This document shows, piece after piece, positions 47,919 to 57,305 of a stretch of DNA of 64,000 bases (positions are counted from its first letter, which is position 1; the number at the start of each line of letters is the position of its first letter). Source of the stretch: Oxalobacter paraformigenes (GTDB lineage: Bacteria; Pseudomonadota; Gammaproteobacteria; Burkholderiales; Burkholderiaceae_D); NCBI RefSeq assembly GCF_000158475.2, contig NZ_KI392031.1:1549583-1613582 (forward strand), in the 5' to 3' direction. The notes beneath the pieces are model-generated. The model worked only from the letters and a program-made list of their open reading frames with translations, was not told the origin of the DNA and ran no database searches. Both the position numbers and the translations under genes were made by a program.

Positions 47919-49463
47919 ATGGCTACTGCTAACACTCCAAAAACTGCAAAAGCACGGACTTATATATCCTGGCTGACCATTTCATTCATGATGGTCGCTG
48001 CGGTGGCAAGTATCCGTTCGCTTCCCGCCATGGCCGTTTACGGCCTGGGTTCCATCATGCTGTTTCTGATTCCGGCCTTCGTCTTCTTCATTCCGGTCGC
48101 TTTAGTCGCCTCCGAACTGGGTACCGGCTGGAACGGCGGGATTTACGGCTGGGTCAAACAGGCCTACGGTGACCGGCTCGGCTTTTTCGTGATCTGGTTC
48201 CTCTGGATTGAAGTCGTCGTCTGGTATCCCAGCGTCCTCGGATTTGCGGCCAGTACACTGGCTTATATGTTCAATCCCAAACTGGCGTCCAGCGGGCTGT
48301 TTACCTGCCTCGTCATTATCGTCTTTTACTGGGCATCGACGCTGCTGGCCATGATGGGTTTTGACACCATTTCCAAATTCACCAAATGGTTCATGCTTTT
48401 GGGAACGGCGCTTCCGGCCGCCTGTCTCGTCATCTTGGGCATCATCTGGCTGTTCATGGGCAACCCTTCCGCCGCACCGATAAGCTGGAGCGCCCTGATA
48501 CCATCCGTTTTCCACGAACACAGCCATGTCCTGGCTGGCGCCCATCGCCTGCATGCGGACTACTGGAAAGAATTTGTCGGCAGTATTGCCGGTCTGGTTC
48601 TGATCGTCAGCAATTTCCTGGCCTACGCGGGTATTGAAATGAATGCCATCCATGCCCGCGAATTGCGAAATCCGGAACGCGAAATGCCGAAAGCCATTTT
48701 GCTGGCCAGCATCATGATCGTCCTGATTTTCATTCCACCGACTCTGGCAATTTCGCTGGTCGTGCCGGCCGACTCTACCAGTCTGACCGCCGGCGTCATC
48801 CAGGCTTACGCCGCATTTTTCGACGCCTTCCACATTTCCTGGGTCACCCCGATTCTGGGCGCCTTGCTGATCATCGGCGCACTGGGCGGCGTTCTGAGCT
48901 GGACAGCCGGTCCTTCCAAAGGGTTGCTTTTCGTCGGCAAATCGGGCATGTTCCCGCCGATCCTGCAGAAAGTCAACAAAAACGGTGTCCAGCAGAACAT
49001 CCTGATCTTGCAGGCCATTCTGGTTACGATTTTATCGACCGCCTACATTTTCATCGATAACGTATCCGACGCTTTCTGGATGCTTTCCGCCATGGCTGCC
49101 CTGATGTACCTGATCATTTACGTTTTCATGTTCATGTCGGCCATGAAACTCCGGAAAACGCAACCGCACGTCAAACGCGGCTTCGTTCTGAAAGGCCTGC
49201 ACTTCTGGTGTTTCCTGGGTCTGGCGGCGACCATTCTCGCCATCATTTTCGGGCTGATCCCGCCAAGCCAGTTCAGCAATATGCCGGTACTCGAATATAT
49301 CGGTATTCTGGTTGCCGGCCTGATCGTCACCGGCGCGCCGCCCTTCATCTTCTATGCGGTCAGAAAACCGTCCTGGGCAGTAACGCCGAAAAGCGAAACC
49401 GAAGCCTATTCGGCGCCTTTGCAGGACTTGCAAAACAGCGACAACACCCCGGCTGCAAGTTAA
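47919..49463 (+). CDS. gadC: Glutamate:GABA antiporter
   Basis: A 514-residue APC-superfamily exchanger with twelve transmembrane helices. It brings in glutamate (or glutamine) and expels GABA. The helix 1 region MMVAAVASIRSLPAMAVYG and the YAGIEMNAIHARELRNPEREMPKA segment are typical of GadC. A polar C-terminal tail of about 40 residues may be the plug that shuts the channel at neutral pH in E. coli GadC. It closes the gadB-glsA-gadC unit and is followed by a strong terminator. Confidence 0.95.
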   Translation: MATANTPKTAKARTYISWLTISFMMVAAVASIRSLPAMAVYGLGSIMLFLIPAFVFFIPVALVASELGTGWNGGIYGWVKQAYGDRLGFFVIWFLWIEVVVWYPSVLGFAASTLAYMFNPKLASSGLFTCLVIIVFYWASTLLAMMGFDTISKFTKWFMLLGTALPAACLVILGIIWLFMGNPSAAPISWSALIPSVFHEHSHVLAGAHRLHADYWKEFVGSIAGLVLIVSNFLAYAGIEMNAIHARELRNPEREMPKAILLASIMIVLIFIPPTLAISLVVPADSTSLTAGVIQAYAAFFDAFHISWVTPILGALLIIGALGGVLSWTAGPSKGLLFVGKSGMFPPILQKVNKNGVQQNILILQAILVTILSTAYIFIDNVSDAFWMLSAMAALMYLIIYVFMFMSAMKLRKTQPHVKRGFVLKGLHFWCFLGLAATILAIIFGLIPPSQFSNMPVLEYIGILVAGLIVTGAPPFIFYAVRKPSWAVTPKSETEAYSAPLQDLQNSDNTPAAS

Positions 49464-49487
49464 ATCCTGCTGTCCGATCCGTCACAA

Positions 49488-49514
49488 GGCCTTCCCTTCC
49501 GGGAAGGCTTTTTT
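49488..49514 (+). terminator. Terminator of the gad cassette
   Basis: An 8-bp stem GCCTTCCC / GGGAAGGC with loop TTCC is followed by six T. It lies 25 bases after gadC and abuts the stop of the convergent permease gene. Confidence 0.87.
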
Positions 49515-52024
49515 CATTGCAGGCTTCGCAGGGATTGCACCGGAGGCGTATTCAGCACTTTTCGCAAACCGAGCCATGCGCCTGCCAGAGCGCAGACGAT
49601 CCCTCCGGCGAGACCGTATCCCCAGACTGCTGGCGAAAACGCCCACTCCAGCTCAAAAACGCGAACCGCCAGCATCCAGCCCGCCAGTTCCGCTCCGGTT
49701 GCCGATAGCAAACCGGCCATACTGCCAATGAAAACCAGTTCAACCCTCTGGGTTCGCCGAAGCTGCAAACGCGTCGCGCCCAGTGTACGCAAAACACTCG
49801 CTTCGTGCATGCGCTCTTCCTGCGTCCCGGTCAGGGCGGCATATAAAACCAGTATTCCTGACGCCAGGGTAAAGAGAAAAAGAAACTCGACAGCCAGCGT
49901 CACCCGATCCAGCATTGTCCTGACCTGTGCGACAATATGGCCGATATCGACAACCGTCAGATTCGGAAATTCCCGGCTCAGTTCGGTTGCCACTCCCGTC
50001 TGGCCCGGCGGCAGGAAAACGGCGGTAATCCAGGTTTGAGGCATCTCTTCCATTCCATCGGGAGAAACGATCACGAAAAAATTGACCCTTGCCGAACTCC
50101 AGTCCAGTTTCCGCAGACTGGTCACGGTCACCTCAATCCGGTTGCCGATCACATCAAAGGTCAATTTGTCGCCCGTTTTCACGCCCAGCGTTTTTGCCAG
50201 TCTTTCTTCCAGCGACGCTTCTCCCCGACGTTTTCCGAACCAGCTTCCCTCCACCACCGTGTTTTGCGGAGGAAGTTCCGGCATATACGACAGATTGAAT
50301 TCGCGATCCACCAGCCGTTTTGCCCTTTCATTGTCGTAATCTTTTTTATCGACGGACTTGCCGTTTATCTCAATCAGTCTTCCCCGTACCATGGGATACA
50401 GTCCGGGTTGCCCCAAACCGGCCTGAACCAGCCTTTTTTCCACCGTTTCTTTCTGACCGGGCAATATATTGACAATGAACCGATTCGGCGCATCGGCCGG
50501 AACCGCCCTTTGCCAGGCACCGATCAGATCGTTTTTGACCGCGGTCAGCAAAAGCACGCACATCAGGCCTGTGGCCAGGGCAATGATCTGGACAACCGTC
50601 ACTACCGGTTTCCGTTCAAGTGAGGCAAGGGAAAAACGCCAGCCGGGGAAAGGCAATTTCTTCCTCGCCAAACCGGCGATTTTCAACGCCCCCCGGGCCA
50701 GCAAGGCCATAACGGCCACCAGCCCGGCAAATCCTCCCAAAATCCATACTCCGAGCCGGACATCGCCCGTCAGCCAGAAAAGCAACCCTGCAAAAACGAT
50801 CAGGCCCGGCAAATACAGCGCCGCTTTTGAAACGGAAGCAAAATCCGTTTCCCGACGGATCACCCGGACAAATGAAACGCGACGCAAATGCTGGATCGGC
50901 GGCAAGGCAAATCCCAACAGGAGAGACAAACCGATCAACAGGCACTTAACAACCGTTTTCCAGCCGGCAGCGGCCATTTGCTGCGGCAAATACCGCTCCA
51001 GAACGCCCAAAAGCACAAGATGCCCCAGATACCCGGCCAGTATTCCGATCAAACAGCCTGCGAGTCCCAAAAGGAAAAATTCGGTCAGGTACATCAGCGT
51101 GATCTGCCTTTGCGTCAGGCCCAGACAACGCAGAATGGCGCAGGCATCGAGATGACGGCTGACGAACCGGCGTGCGCCCAGGACAATGGCTACCGAGGCC
51201 AGCATGGCCGTCAACAATCCGGCCAGCGACAGAAATTGGCGGGCGCGAGTCAGCGTCGTTTTCATCTCCGGCCGGTCCATTTCCAGCGTTTCGATGCGCA
51301 TGCCTTTTATGGAAACAGCTTTAATCCTTTCCTCCGCCCATTTCCGGTATCGCTCGATATCCTTTTCGTTTCCGGCAAGAAGCAAACGGTACGAAACCCG
51401 CGACGCCGGCTGAACCAGCCCGGTTTTTTCGAGATCCAAAAGCGACATCATGATGCGCGGAGCGAAATGGATGAACGAAATACCCCGGTCCGGTTCCGTA
51501 ACAATCCGCTGCGTTACCCTGAAAAAACCGTTTCCGATTCGGACACGGTCGTCCGGCCGGATACCTGCCTCCCGCAGCAGTTCAGGATCGGCCCAGACAG
51601 TTCCCGCTCCGGGAATCGTTGCCGCTTTCTTTCCCGGATCGTTTTCTTCCCCGGCAATCCGCACCGCTCCACGCAAGGGGTAATTTTCCGAGACCGCTTT
51701 TAGCGAAACCAGTTTCGCTACGGTTTCGCCTCCTTTTCCAGACAAAACCATGGTCGGGAAAATACGGGTTTCGGCCCGGGCAAGCCCGTATTTTTTCGCC
51801 TGATTCAACCATACGCTATCGAATTCCCGGTCGGAAACGATCACCATATCCGCGCCCAGCAAGTGGGCCGCTTCGTCCCTGATACCGGCTTGTATCCGGT
51901 CGATGAAAAAACTCACCGAAGACAGGGCTGACACGGCAATCGCCAGCGCCAGCAGCAAAAAGCGCAATTCACCGGCGCGCCAGTCGCGCAGCGTCATCCG
52001 AACCGCTTGCAGGAAAAAGGACAT
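49514..52024 (-). CDS. Large FtsX-like ABC transporter permease (YbbP type)
   Basis: An 836-residue membrane protein with the layout of YbbP: an N-terminal helix (LRFLLLALAIAVSALSSVSFF), a periplasmic MacB-like domain, three helices near 260-360 with an FtsX domain, a central helix pair, a second periplasmic part and three C-terminal helices with a second FtsX domain. YbbP-type proteins work with the ATPase YbbA, often beside the esterase TesA, perhaps in lipid or toxin handling. No ATPase gene is next to it here. The ATG 52024 is chosen; a GTG four codons upstream is possible, and neither has a clear ribosome site. Confidence 0.85.
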   Translation of the reverse strand: MSFFLQAVRMTLRDWRAGELRFLLLALAIAVSALSSVSFFIDRIQAGIRDEAAHLLGADMVIVSDREFDSVWLNQAKKYGLARAETRIFPTMVLSGKGGETVAKLVSLKAVSENYPLRGAVRIAGEENDPGKKAATIPGAGTVWADPELLREAGIRPDDRVRIGNGFFRVTQRIVTEPDRGISFIHFAPRIMMSLLDLEKTGLVQPASRVSYRLLLAGNEKDIERYRKWAEERIKAVSIKGMRIETLEMDRPEMKTTLTRARQFLSLAGLLTAMLASVAIVLGARRFVSRHLDACAILRCLGLTQRQITLMYLTEFFLLGLAGCLIGILAGYLGHLVLLGVLERYLPQQMAAAGWKTVVKCLLIGLSLLLGFALPPIQHLRRVSFVRVIRRETDFASVSKAALYLPGLIVFAGLLFWLTGDVRLGVWILGGFAGLVAVMALLARGALKIAGLARKKLPFPGWRFSLASLERKPVVTVVQIIALATGLMCVLLLTAVKNDLIGAWQRAVPADAPNRFIVNILPGQKETVEKRLVQAGLGQPGLYPMVRGRLIEINGKSVDKKDYDNERAKRLVDREFNLSYMPELPPQNTVVEGSWFGKRRGEASLEERLAKTLGVKTGDKLTFDVIGNRIEVTVTSLRKLDWSSARVNFFVIVSPDGMEEMPQTWITAVFLPPGQTGVATELSREFPNLTVVDIGHIVAQVRTMLDRVTLAVEFLFLFTLASGILVLYAALTGTQEERMHEASVLRTLGATRLQLRRTQRVELVFIGSMAGLLSATGAELAGWMLAVRVFELEWAFSPAVWGYGLAGGIVCALAGAWLGLRKVLNTPPVQSLRSLQ

Positions 52025-52198
52025 AAAAAATCGCACTCGAAAAAAATGAAACGGTTTGAACGAAATCCTCCGCGTTTCGGACCATGCACCCGGCTATCCA
52101 GGCCATCCTGGCCTTTGCAGGGTACAATAGATTATTAAAAGCACGGTTCCATTCAAACTGTACCCGATTGACACGATTTTATCCGTTCCTGAACGCTT

Positions 52199-53818
52199 AT
52201 GCTTCGACTGACTGAAATCAGACTGCCGCTTGAACATCGCGACGATGAGCTGAAACAGGCCCTTCTTGCCCGGCTGGGCATTGCCGAAACCGAACTTCTC
52301 GGCTTTACGGTATATCGGCGGAATTACGACGCCCGGAAAAAAACCGCCATCGTCTTTTCTTATACGGTCGATGTCGAAGTACAAAACGAACGCGACGTTC
52401 TCGACCGTTTTCCCGGACACTCCCATATCCGGCCGGCGCCCGACATGCGCTACCGATTTGTGGCACACGCTCCCGAAAAATCCTTTTCAAGACCGGTCAT
52501 TGTCGGATGCGGCCCCTGCGGGCTTTTTGCCGCCCTGATCCTGGCCCAGAGCGGTTTCAGACCGATTGTTCTGGAAAGGGGAAAAAGCGTACGCGAAAGG
52601 ACGGAAGACACCTTTGGATTCTGGCGCGAACGCAAGCTGGATCCCGAATCCAACGTCCAGTTCGGCGAAGGTGGCGCGGGCACCTTTTCGGACGGCAAGC
52701 TGCACACGCAAATCCGGGATCCCAAACATTACGGCCGGAAAGTGCTGACCGAATTCGTCAGGGCCGGCGCGCCGGAAGAAATCCTTTATATCGGCAAACC
52801 GCATATCGGCACCTTCAAACTGGTCAGGGTGATCGAACAGATGCGCCGGGAAATTATTGCGCTGGGAGGGGAATACCGTTTCCGGAGCCGGGTGGACGAT
52901 CTGGCGATCCGCGATGGACAGATTCAGGGCGTCATACTGGAAAGCGGCGAAATCGTCCACTCCGCTCACGTCGTGCTGGCGCCCGGTCATAGCGCACGCG
53001 ATACCTTCGACATGCTCCACAAGCGGGGCGTCCACCTCGAAGCCAAACCTTTTTCGGTCGGCTTTCGGATCGAACATCCCCAGTCGCTGATCGACCGGTG
53101 CCGGCTGGGACCCCATGCCGGGAACCCCCTGTTGGGCGCGGCCGACTACAAGCTGGTTCACCATTGCAAAAACGGGCGTTCCGTTTACAGCTTCTGCATG
53201 TGTCCGGGCGGGACGGTCGTTGCAGCCGCTTCCGAACCGGGACGGCTGGTCACAAATGGCATGAGCCAGTATTCACGGAACGAACGCAATGCCAATGCCG
53301 CCATTGTCGTGGACATGACGCCGGACGATTACCCGGGCCATCCTCTGGCGGGGATCGCCCTGCAACGCCAGCTTGAACGGAAAGCGTTCGAGCTGGGCGG
53401 TTCCAATTACAATGCGCCCTGCCAGCGGGTCGGCGATTTTCTCAGAGGGAAACCATCCACAAAACTCGGTTCGGTTATCCCATCCTACAAACCCGGTGTT
53501 ACGCCCTGCGATTTGAGCGAAGCCCTTCCCGCTTACGCCATTGAGGCATTACGGGAAGCCATTCCCGCTTTCGAACGGTCAATACCCGGCTTCGCTCTTG
53601 AAGACGCTGTCCTGACCGGCACGGAAACGAGAACGTCTTCTCCCATCCGGATCGTCAGAAACCGCGAAAACCTGCAAAGCGTCAATGTCAGAGGACTTTA
53701 TCCGGCCGGAGAAGGCGCCGGCTATGCCGGAGGCATCCTGTCTTCCGCGGTGGACGGCATTCAGGTTGCGGAAGCGATCGCAAAAGAAATAGCCGGAACG
53801 GATCGGATACAACCGTAA
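52199..53818 (+). CDS. COG2509-type FAD-dependent dehydrogenase, uncharacterised
   Basis: A 539-residue flavoprotein of the family annotated as NAD(FAD)-utilising dehydrogenase. An N-terminal ferredoxin-like region (residues 1-90) precedes the FAD Rossmann motif VIVGCGPCGLFAALILAQSG near residue 100. The family block NVQFGEGGAGTFSDGKLHTQI is near 155, and GLYPAGEGAGYAGGILSSAVDG near 505 closes the FAD site. Function is unknown in the family. It is a single gene transcribed away from the ABC permease and converging with the NlpC/P60 gene, 6 bases apart. Confidence 0.88.
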   Translation: MLRLTEIRLPLEHRDDELKQALLARLGIAETELLGFTVYRRNYDARKKTAIVFSYTVDVEVQNERDVLDRFPGHSHIRPAPDMRYRFVAHAPEKSFSRPVIVGCGPCGLFAALILAQSGFRPIVLERGKSVRERTEDTFGFWRERKLDPESNVQFGEGGAGTFSDGKLHTQIRDPKHYGRKVLTEFVRAGAPEEILYIGKPHIGTFKLVRVIEQMRREIIALGGEYRFRSRVDDLAIRDGQIQGVILESGEIVHSAHVVLAPGHSARDTFDMLHKRGVHLEAKPFSVGFRIEHPQSLIDRCRLGPHAGNPLLGAADYKLVHHCKNGRSVYSFCMCPGGTVVAAASEPGRLVTNGMSQYSRNERNANAAIVVDMTPDDYPGHPLAGIALQRQLERKAFELGGSNYNAPCQRVGDFLRGKPSTKLGSVIPSYKPGVTPCDLSEALPAYAIEALREAIPAFERSIPGFALEDAVLTGTETRTSSPIRIVRNRENLQSVNVRGLYPAGEGAGYAGGILSSAVDGIQVAEAIAKEIAGTDRIQP

Positions 53819-53824
53819 AAGGAC

Positions 53825-54433
53825 TTATTCCCCGGCGTCGTCGCGGAAAGCCTGAAGGATTTTTTCCTTTTCGGCATCGAAGCGCTGTTTTTCGCCGGGA
53901 CTGGTGATGCGTCTTGCCCCGTTGAACCGGGTTTTCCAGTACTTCAGTTCCATGTTATCGATCCGGACCGTTTTTCCGGTAGAAGGCGCGTGAATGAATT
54001 TGTTGTCGCCCAGATAGATGCCCACATGGGAATAGTTCCGGCGCATCGTATTATAAAAAACCAGATCGCCGGGCTGAAGTTCGTCACGGCCAACGGACTG
54101 CCCCACCCGGCTCAATTCGAGAGACGTCCGGGGTAACGTCGTTCCCCAGGCTTCCTTGAATACATAGCGGACAAGCCCGCTGCAATCAATACCGGTTTCG
54201 GGAGAATTGCCCCCGTATTTGTAATGCGCGCCGATCAGCGTCATGGCCGTCATGGCCAGTTCGGTAGCCCTGTGCGTGAAATGATGGATTTGCTCCATAG
54301 CCGGAGCGGATGTATCGCTGACGGACGTTCCCGCTTTCTGCGCAAGCGCCGGGCCGGTCGATCCGAGCAATAACGCTGCCGTTGCGGCAGAAGCACAGAA
54401 TCTTCGAAAAACAGAGTGCCATCCCAGCGCCAT
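53825..54433 (-). CDS. NlpC/P60 family peptidoglycan endopeptidase
   Basis: A 202-residue exported cell-wall hydrolase. A signal peptide (RRFCASAATAALLLGSTGPALAQ-like, to about residue 32) is followed by the NlpC/P60 domain: catalytic Cys in GIDCSGLVRYVF near residue 83, His in HVGIYLGDNKFIH near 133. The family cuts gamma-D-Glu to diamino acid bonds in the stem peptide. The start is uncertain: ATG 54433 or TTG 54451, both with poor ribosome sites. A perfect inverted repeat lies just upstream. Confidence 0.88.
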   Translation of the reverse strand: MALGWHSVFRRFCASAATAALLLGSTGPALAQKAGTSVSDTSAPAMEQIHHFTHRATELAMTAMTLIGAHYKYGGNSPETGIDCSGLVRYVFKEAWGTTLPRTSLELSRVGQSVGRDELQPGDLVFYNTMRRNYSHVGIYLGDNKFIHAPSTGKTVRIDNMELKYWKTRFNGARRITSPGEKQRFDAEKEKILQAFRDDAGE

Positions 54434-54465
54434 TGCTTGAAAACCCGTCAATGATAACCAGTCTA

Positions 54466-54493
54466 GACTTTAAGCGAATATAGCCTTAAAGTC
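54466..54493. repeat. Perfect 9-bp inverted repeat upstream of the NlpC/P60 gene
   Basis: GACTTTAAG (54466-54474) and CTTAAAGTC (54485-54493) flank a 10-base A/T-rich spacer. A second, imperfect pair overlaps it: AGCGAATAT (54473-54481) and ATATTCCGCT downstream (54499-54508). It lies 33 bases before the chosen start, the place of an operator or leader hairpin. Confidence 0.5.
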
Positions 54494-54624
54494 AAAGCAT
54501 ATTCCGCTAAAATCCCTGAAAAAGGCCGCTTTTCCGGCTATTTCCAGGCCAGATCGGTTTTCGGAAAACCCGTGCACTGCATTTGACGTTTTATTGCGCG
54601 CCAAGCTTTCGAAAAGGAAAACCT

Positions 54625-56124
54625 TCATCCGGTATCGCTGTTTTCTTCCAGACCGAGTTCCTGTATTTTTCGCGCAATGGTGTTTCTTCCGATGCCCAGC
54701 AAAACAGCCGCCTCGTTTTTCCGCCCCCGGGTACGGTTCAACGCCGCCCGGATCAGAATCCGTTCAAAGCGGCGGCCCAACCTGTCCATCAGGCCGTCCT
54801 GTCCTTTTTCAAGCAGATTCGCGACCGCGCCTTCCAGCTGTTTTTCCCACGAAGTGTCGGTCCACGCTTCTGCGACCACTTCCGGCGTTTCATTTTTTGC
54901 CGGGCTCTCCACTCCTGAACGGGACGAGGGTACAGGCCCTGCCGAAAGCGGGCCTTTCGTACTGCCGGCGTTTTCTTCCAAGAGTTCAGACGGCATGTCC
55001 TTGACCTCGACAATCTGGCCAGCGACCATGACGGTAAACCAGTAACAGATGTTTTCCAGTTGCCGCACATTCCCTGTCAAGGTGCATTTCGCCAAAAAAC
55101 CGGCCGCTTCCTCCGACAGCCTTTTCGGCTCCACTCCGAGTTGCCGGGCACTCTGTCTCAGGAAATGCCGCGCCAGAACCGGAACATCTTCGGGACGCTC
55201 GCGCAAACTCGGCAATTTCAGCCGGATGACATTCAGGCGATGAAACAGGTCTTCCCGAAAAGCGCCTTCCCTGACCCGTTTTTCAAGATTCTGGTGCGTG
55301 GCGGCGATAACCCGGACATCGGCTTTGACCGACTGGTTGCCGCCTACCCGGTAAAAATGACCGTCTGACAGGACTCTCAGCAAACGCGTTTGCATATCCA
55401 GCGGCATATCGCCGATTTCATCCAGAAACAAGGTGCCGCCTTCCGCCTGTTCGAAACGCCCTCTCCGCATGCCTTGCGCCCCGGTAAAAGCGCCCTTTTC
55501 ATGACCGAACAATTCCGACTCCATCAGGTCTTTCGGAATAGCCGCCATATTGAGAGCGATAAAAGGATGCGACGCCCGGGGGCTATGCCGGTGCAAGGCT
55601 CTGGCGACCAGTTCCTTGCCGGTTCCCGATTCGCCGGTCACCAAAACCGTTGCATTGGAATGAGACAGTTTTCCGATCGCGCGAAAAACCTCCTGCATGG
55701 CCGGCGCCTGTCCGATAATTTCCGGCATCCTGTCCAGACTTTTATCAGACACCGCTTTCGCCTGGCTCTCCTTCATCGCCCGTTTGACCAGATCGATAGC
55801 CTTGCCCAGATCGAAAGGCTTCGACAGGTATTCGAAAGCGCCTCCCTGAAATGCCGACACGGCCGAATCCAGATCGGAAAACGCCGTCATAATAATGATG
55901 GGCAAGTGAGGGAAACGGCGCTTGACCTCTTCAAGCAAATGCAAGCCTGACGTTCCCGGCATGCGGATATCCGAAACCAGCACTTGCGGCTGTTCCGTAT
56001 CCAGCGCCGAAAGCACTTCATCGGCATTCGAAAAACTTTTCAGCGGGATAGTTTCACGGGCCAGCGCCTTCTCCAGTACCCACCGGATCGATTCGTCGTC
56101 GTCCACTATCCAGACCGGTTTCAT
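54625..56124 (-). CDS. glnG: Nitrogen regulation response regulator NtrC
   Basis: A 499-residue sigma-54 activator. The receiver domain ([11 protein letters not shown] start, phospho-Asp in [12 protein letters not shown] near residue 54) is followed by the AAA+ domain with Walker [14 protein letters not shown] near 168 and the sigma-54 contact GAFTGA near 218. The Fis-type HTH is at the end ([21 protein letters not shown]). A linker of about 60 Ser/Pro/Glu-rich residues precedes the HTH. The ATG 56124 has GAGGGGATGG upstream, better than the GTG five codons earlier. It lies 31 bases after ntrB. Likely targets include glnA. Confidence 0.95.
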   Translation of the reverse strand: MKPVWIVDDDESIRWVLEKALARETIPLKSFSNADEVLSALDTEQPQVLVSDIRMPGTSGLHLLEEVKRRFPHLPIIIMTAFSDLDSAVSAFQGGAFEYLSKPFDLGKAIDLVKRAMKESQAKAVSDKSLDRMPEIIGQAPAMQEVFRAIGKLSHSNATVLVTGESGTGKELVARALHRHSPRASHPFIALNMAAIPKDLMESELFGHEKGAFTGAQGMRRGRFEQAEGGTLFLDEIGDMPLDMQTRLLRVLSDGHFYRVGGNQSVKADVRVIAATHQNLEKRVREGAFREDLFHRLNVIRLKLPSLRERPEDVPVLARHFLRQSARQLGVEPKRLSEEAAGFLAKCTLTGNVRQLENICYWFTVMVAGQIVEVKDMPSELLEENAGSTKGPLSAGPVPSSRSGVESPAKNETPEVVAEAWTDTSWEKQLEGAVANLLEKGQDGLMDRLGRRFERILIRAALNRTRGRKNEAAVLLGIGRNTIARKIQELGLEENSDTG

Positions 56125-56155
56125 TTTCCATCCCCTCACATTGTCCGTTGAAAAA

Positions 56156-57223
56156 TTACGCCCTGACCATCGGCAATCGGATCAGGAATTCCGTACGCCC
56201 CGGACGGCTTTCACATTCGACAATACCGCCGTGCCGCTGAACGAGCGTTTGAGCCAGAGTCAGTCCGAGACCGCTTCCTCCCTTCGTTCCCGATACCAGA
56301 GGAAAAAATATTTTTTCGACCATCTCCGCCGGTATTCCGGGGCCGTTATCGATAATATGCAAATTCAATGCCAGCCTGTACCGGACTTTGGCCAGCGTGA
56401 CCTGCCGGGAAACCCGGGTCTTGAAAACCAGCTCCGCATCGCCCCTTTCGATTCTTTCAGCAAGCGCATGCACGGCATTTTTCGCAATGTTCAAAACCGC
56501 CTGAATCAGCTGTTCCCTGTCGCCGGTAATGCCGGGAAGGGAAAGGTCGTAATCCCGACGCACGGTCAATCCTTCCGGATACTCCGCCAGAATGACGCTG
56601 CGCACCCGTTCGCAAACTTCATGAATGTTGATGTCGTCAACAATGTGGGGACGCCTGTTCGGAATCAATAGCCTGTCGACCAGTTTCTGGAGGCGTTCCG
56701 ACTCCCGGACAATGACTTGCGTGTATTCCCGCAGGTCTTTCATATTCCTGCCGGGCAATTCCATTTCCAGCAACTGGGCCGCACCCTTGATGCCTCCGAG
56801 CGGATTTTTGATTTCATGCGCCAGATTGCGAATCAGTTCCTTCGTCGCCTGATTCTGGTCCATCAGACGGTTTTCCCGATCCTGTCTCAACTGCTGGACG
56901 TTTTCCCTCAACTCGACAAGAACGGCAGCCCCCGGAAAATCGACAGCCTTGACGATGCAATAGACATGAAGAGGCGGCCGGCCTATCCGGTCGAGCGCCA
57001 GTTCCTGCCGCTTTTCGGACGGATCGTGCACGCCGACCTGCCGGCAGATTTCGTCCAGCACCTCACCGTTCAAAAACAGTTGCGCCAGTTTCTGCGACAG
57101 CAACACCCTGGAAGAACACTCCAGCAAATCCTCGGCAGCCGGATTCACATATATAATCCGCCCCGACATATCGAGGATCATGACAGCCGAAGCCAGCAGA
57201 TCCAGTCCCGTCAGTCTCTCCAC
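56156..57223 (-). CDS. glnL: Nitrogen regulation sensor kinase NtrB
   Basis: A 355-residue cytosolic histidine kinase/phosphatase controlled by PII. A PAS domain covers residues 5-115, the phospho-His is in RNLAHEIKNPLGGIKG near 140, and the ATPase boxes are NIAKNAVHAL near 240, DNGPGIPAEM near 295 and GTKGGSGLGLTLA near 318. It starts 82 bases downstream of glnA after an intrinsic terminator and is followed by ntrC. Read-through from the glnA promoter would allow autoregulation. Confidence 0.95.
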   Translation of the reverse strand: MERLTGLDLLASAVMILDMSGRIIYVNPAAEDLLECSSRVLLSQKLAQLFLNGEVLDEICRQVGVHDPSEKRQELALDRIGRPPLHVYCIVKAVDFPGAAVLVELRENVQQLRQDRENRLMDQNQATKELIRNLAHEIKNPLGGIKGAAQLLEMELPGRNMKDLREYTQVIVRESERLQKLVDRLLIPNRRPHIVDDINIHEVCERVRSVILAEYPEGLTVRRDYDLSLPGITGDREQLIQAVLNIAKNAVHALAERIERGDAELVFKTRVSRQVTLAKVRYRLALNLHIIDNGPGIPAEMVEKIFFPLVSGTKGGSGLGLTLAQTLVQRHGGIVECESRPGRTEFLIRLPMVRA

Positions 57224-57253
57224 AGTAGCCTGCCTTTACCTGAAGCGTCTCGC

Positions 57254-57287
57254 AAAAAAGGCGAAAACGTTTCCATTTTCGCCTTTC
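57254..57287 (-). terminator. Terminator between glnA and ntrB
   Basis: On the minus strand AAGGCGAAAA and the complementary TTTTCGCCTT form a 10-bp stem around a short loop, followed by a run of T. It starts 20 bases after glnA. It should reduce, not abolish, ntrBC expression from the glnA promoter. Confidence 0.8.
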
Positions 57288-57305
57288 CCCTTTATCAAGC
57301 CGCCC

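Noticed and set aside
52168..52173. A perfect TTGACA before the FAD protein gene
   Set aside because: A -10 at 16-18 bases would fall on the start codon with no TATAAT-like sequence, so it is unlikely to be a promoter of this gene.
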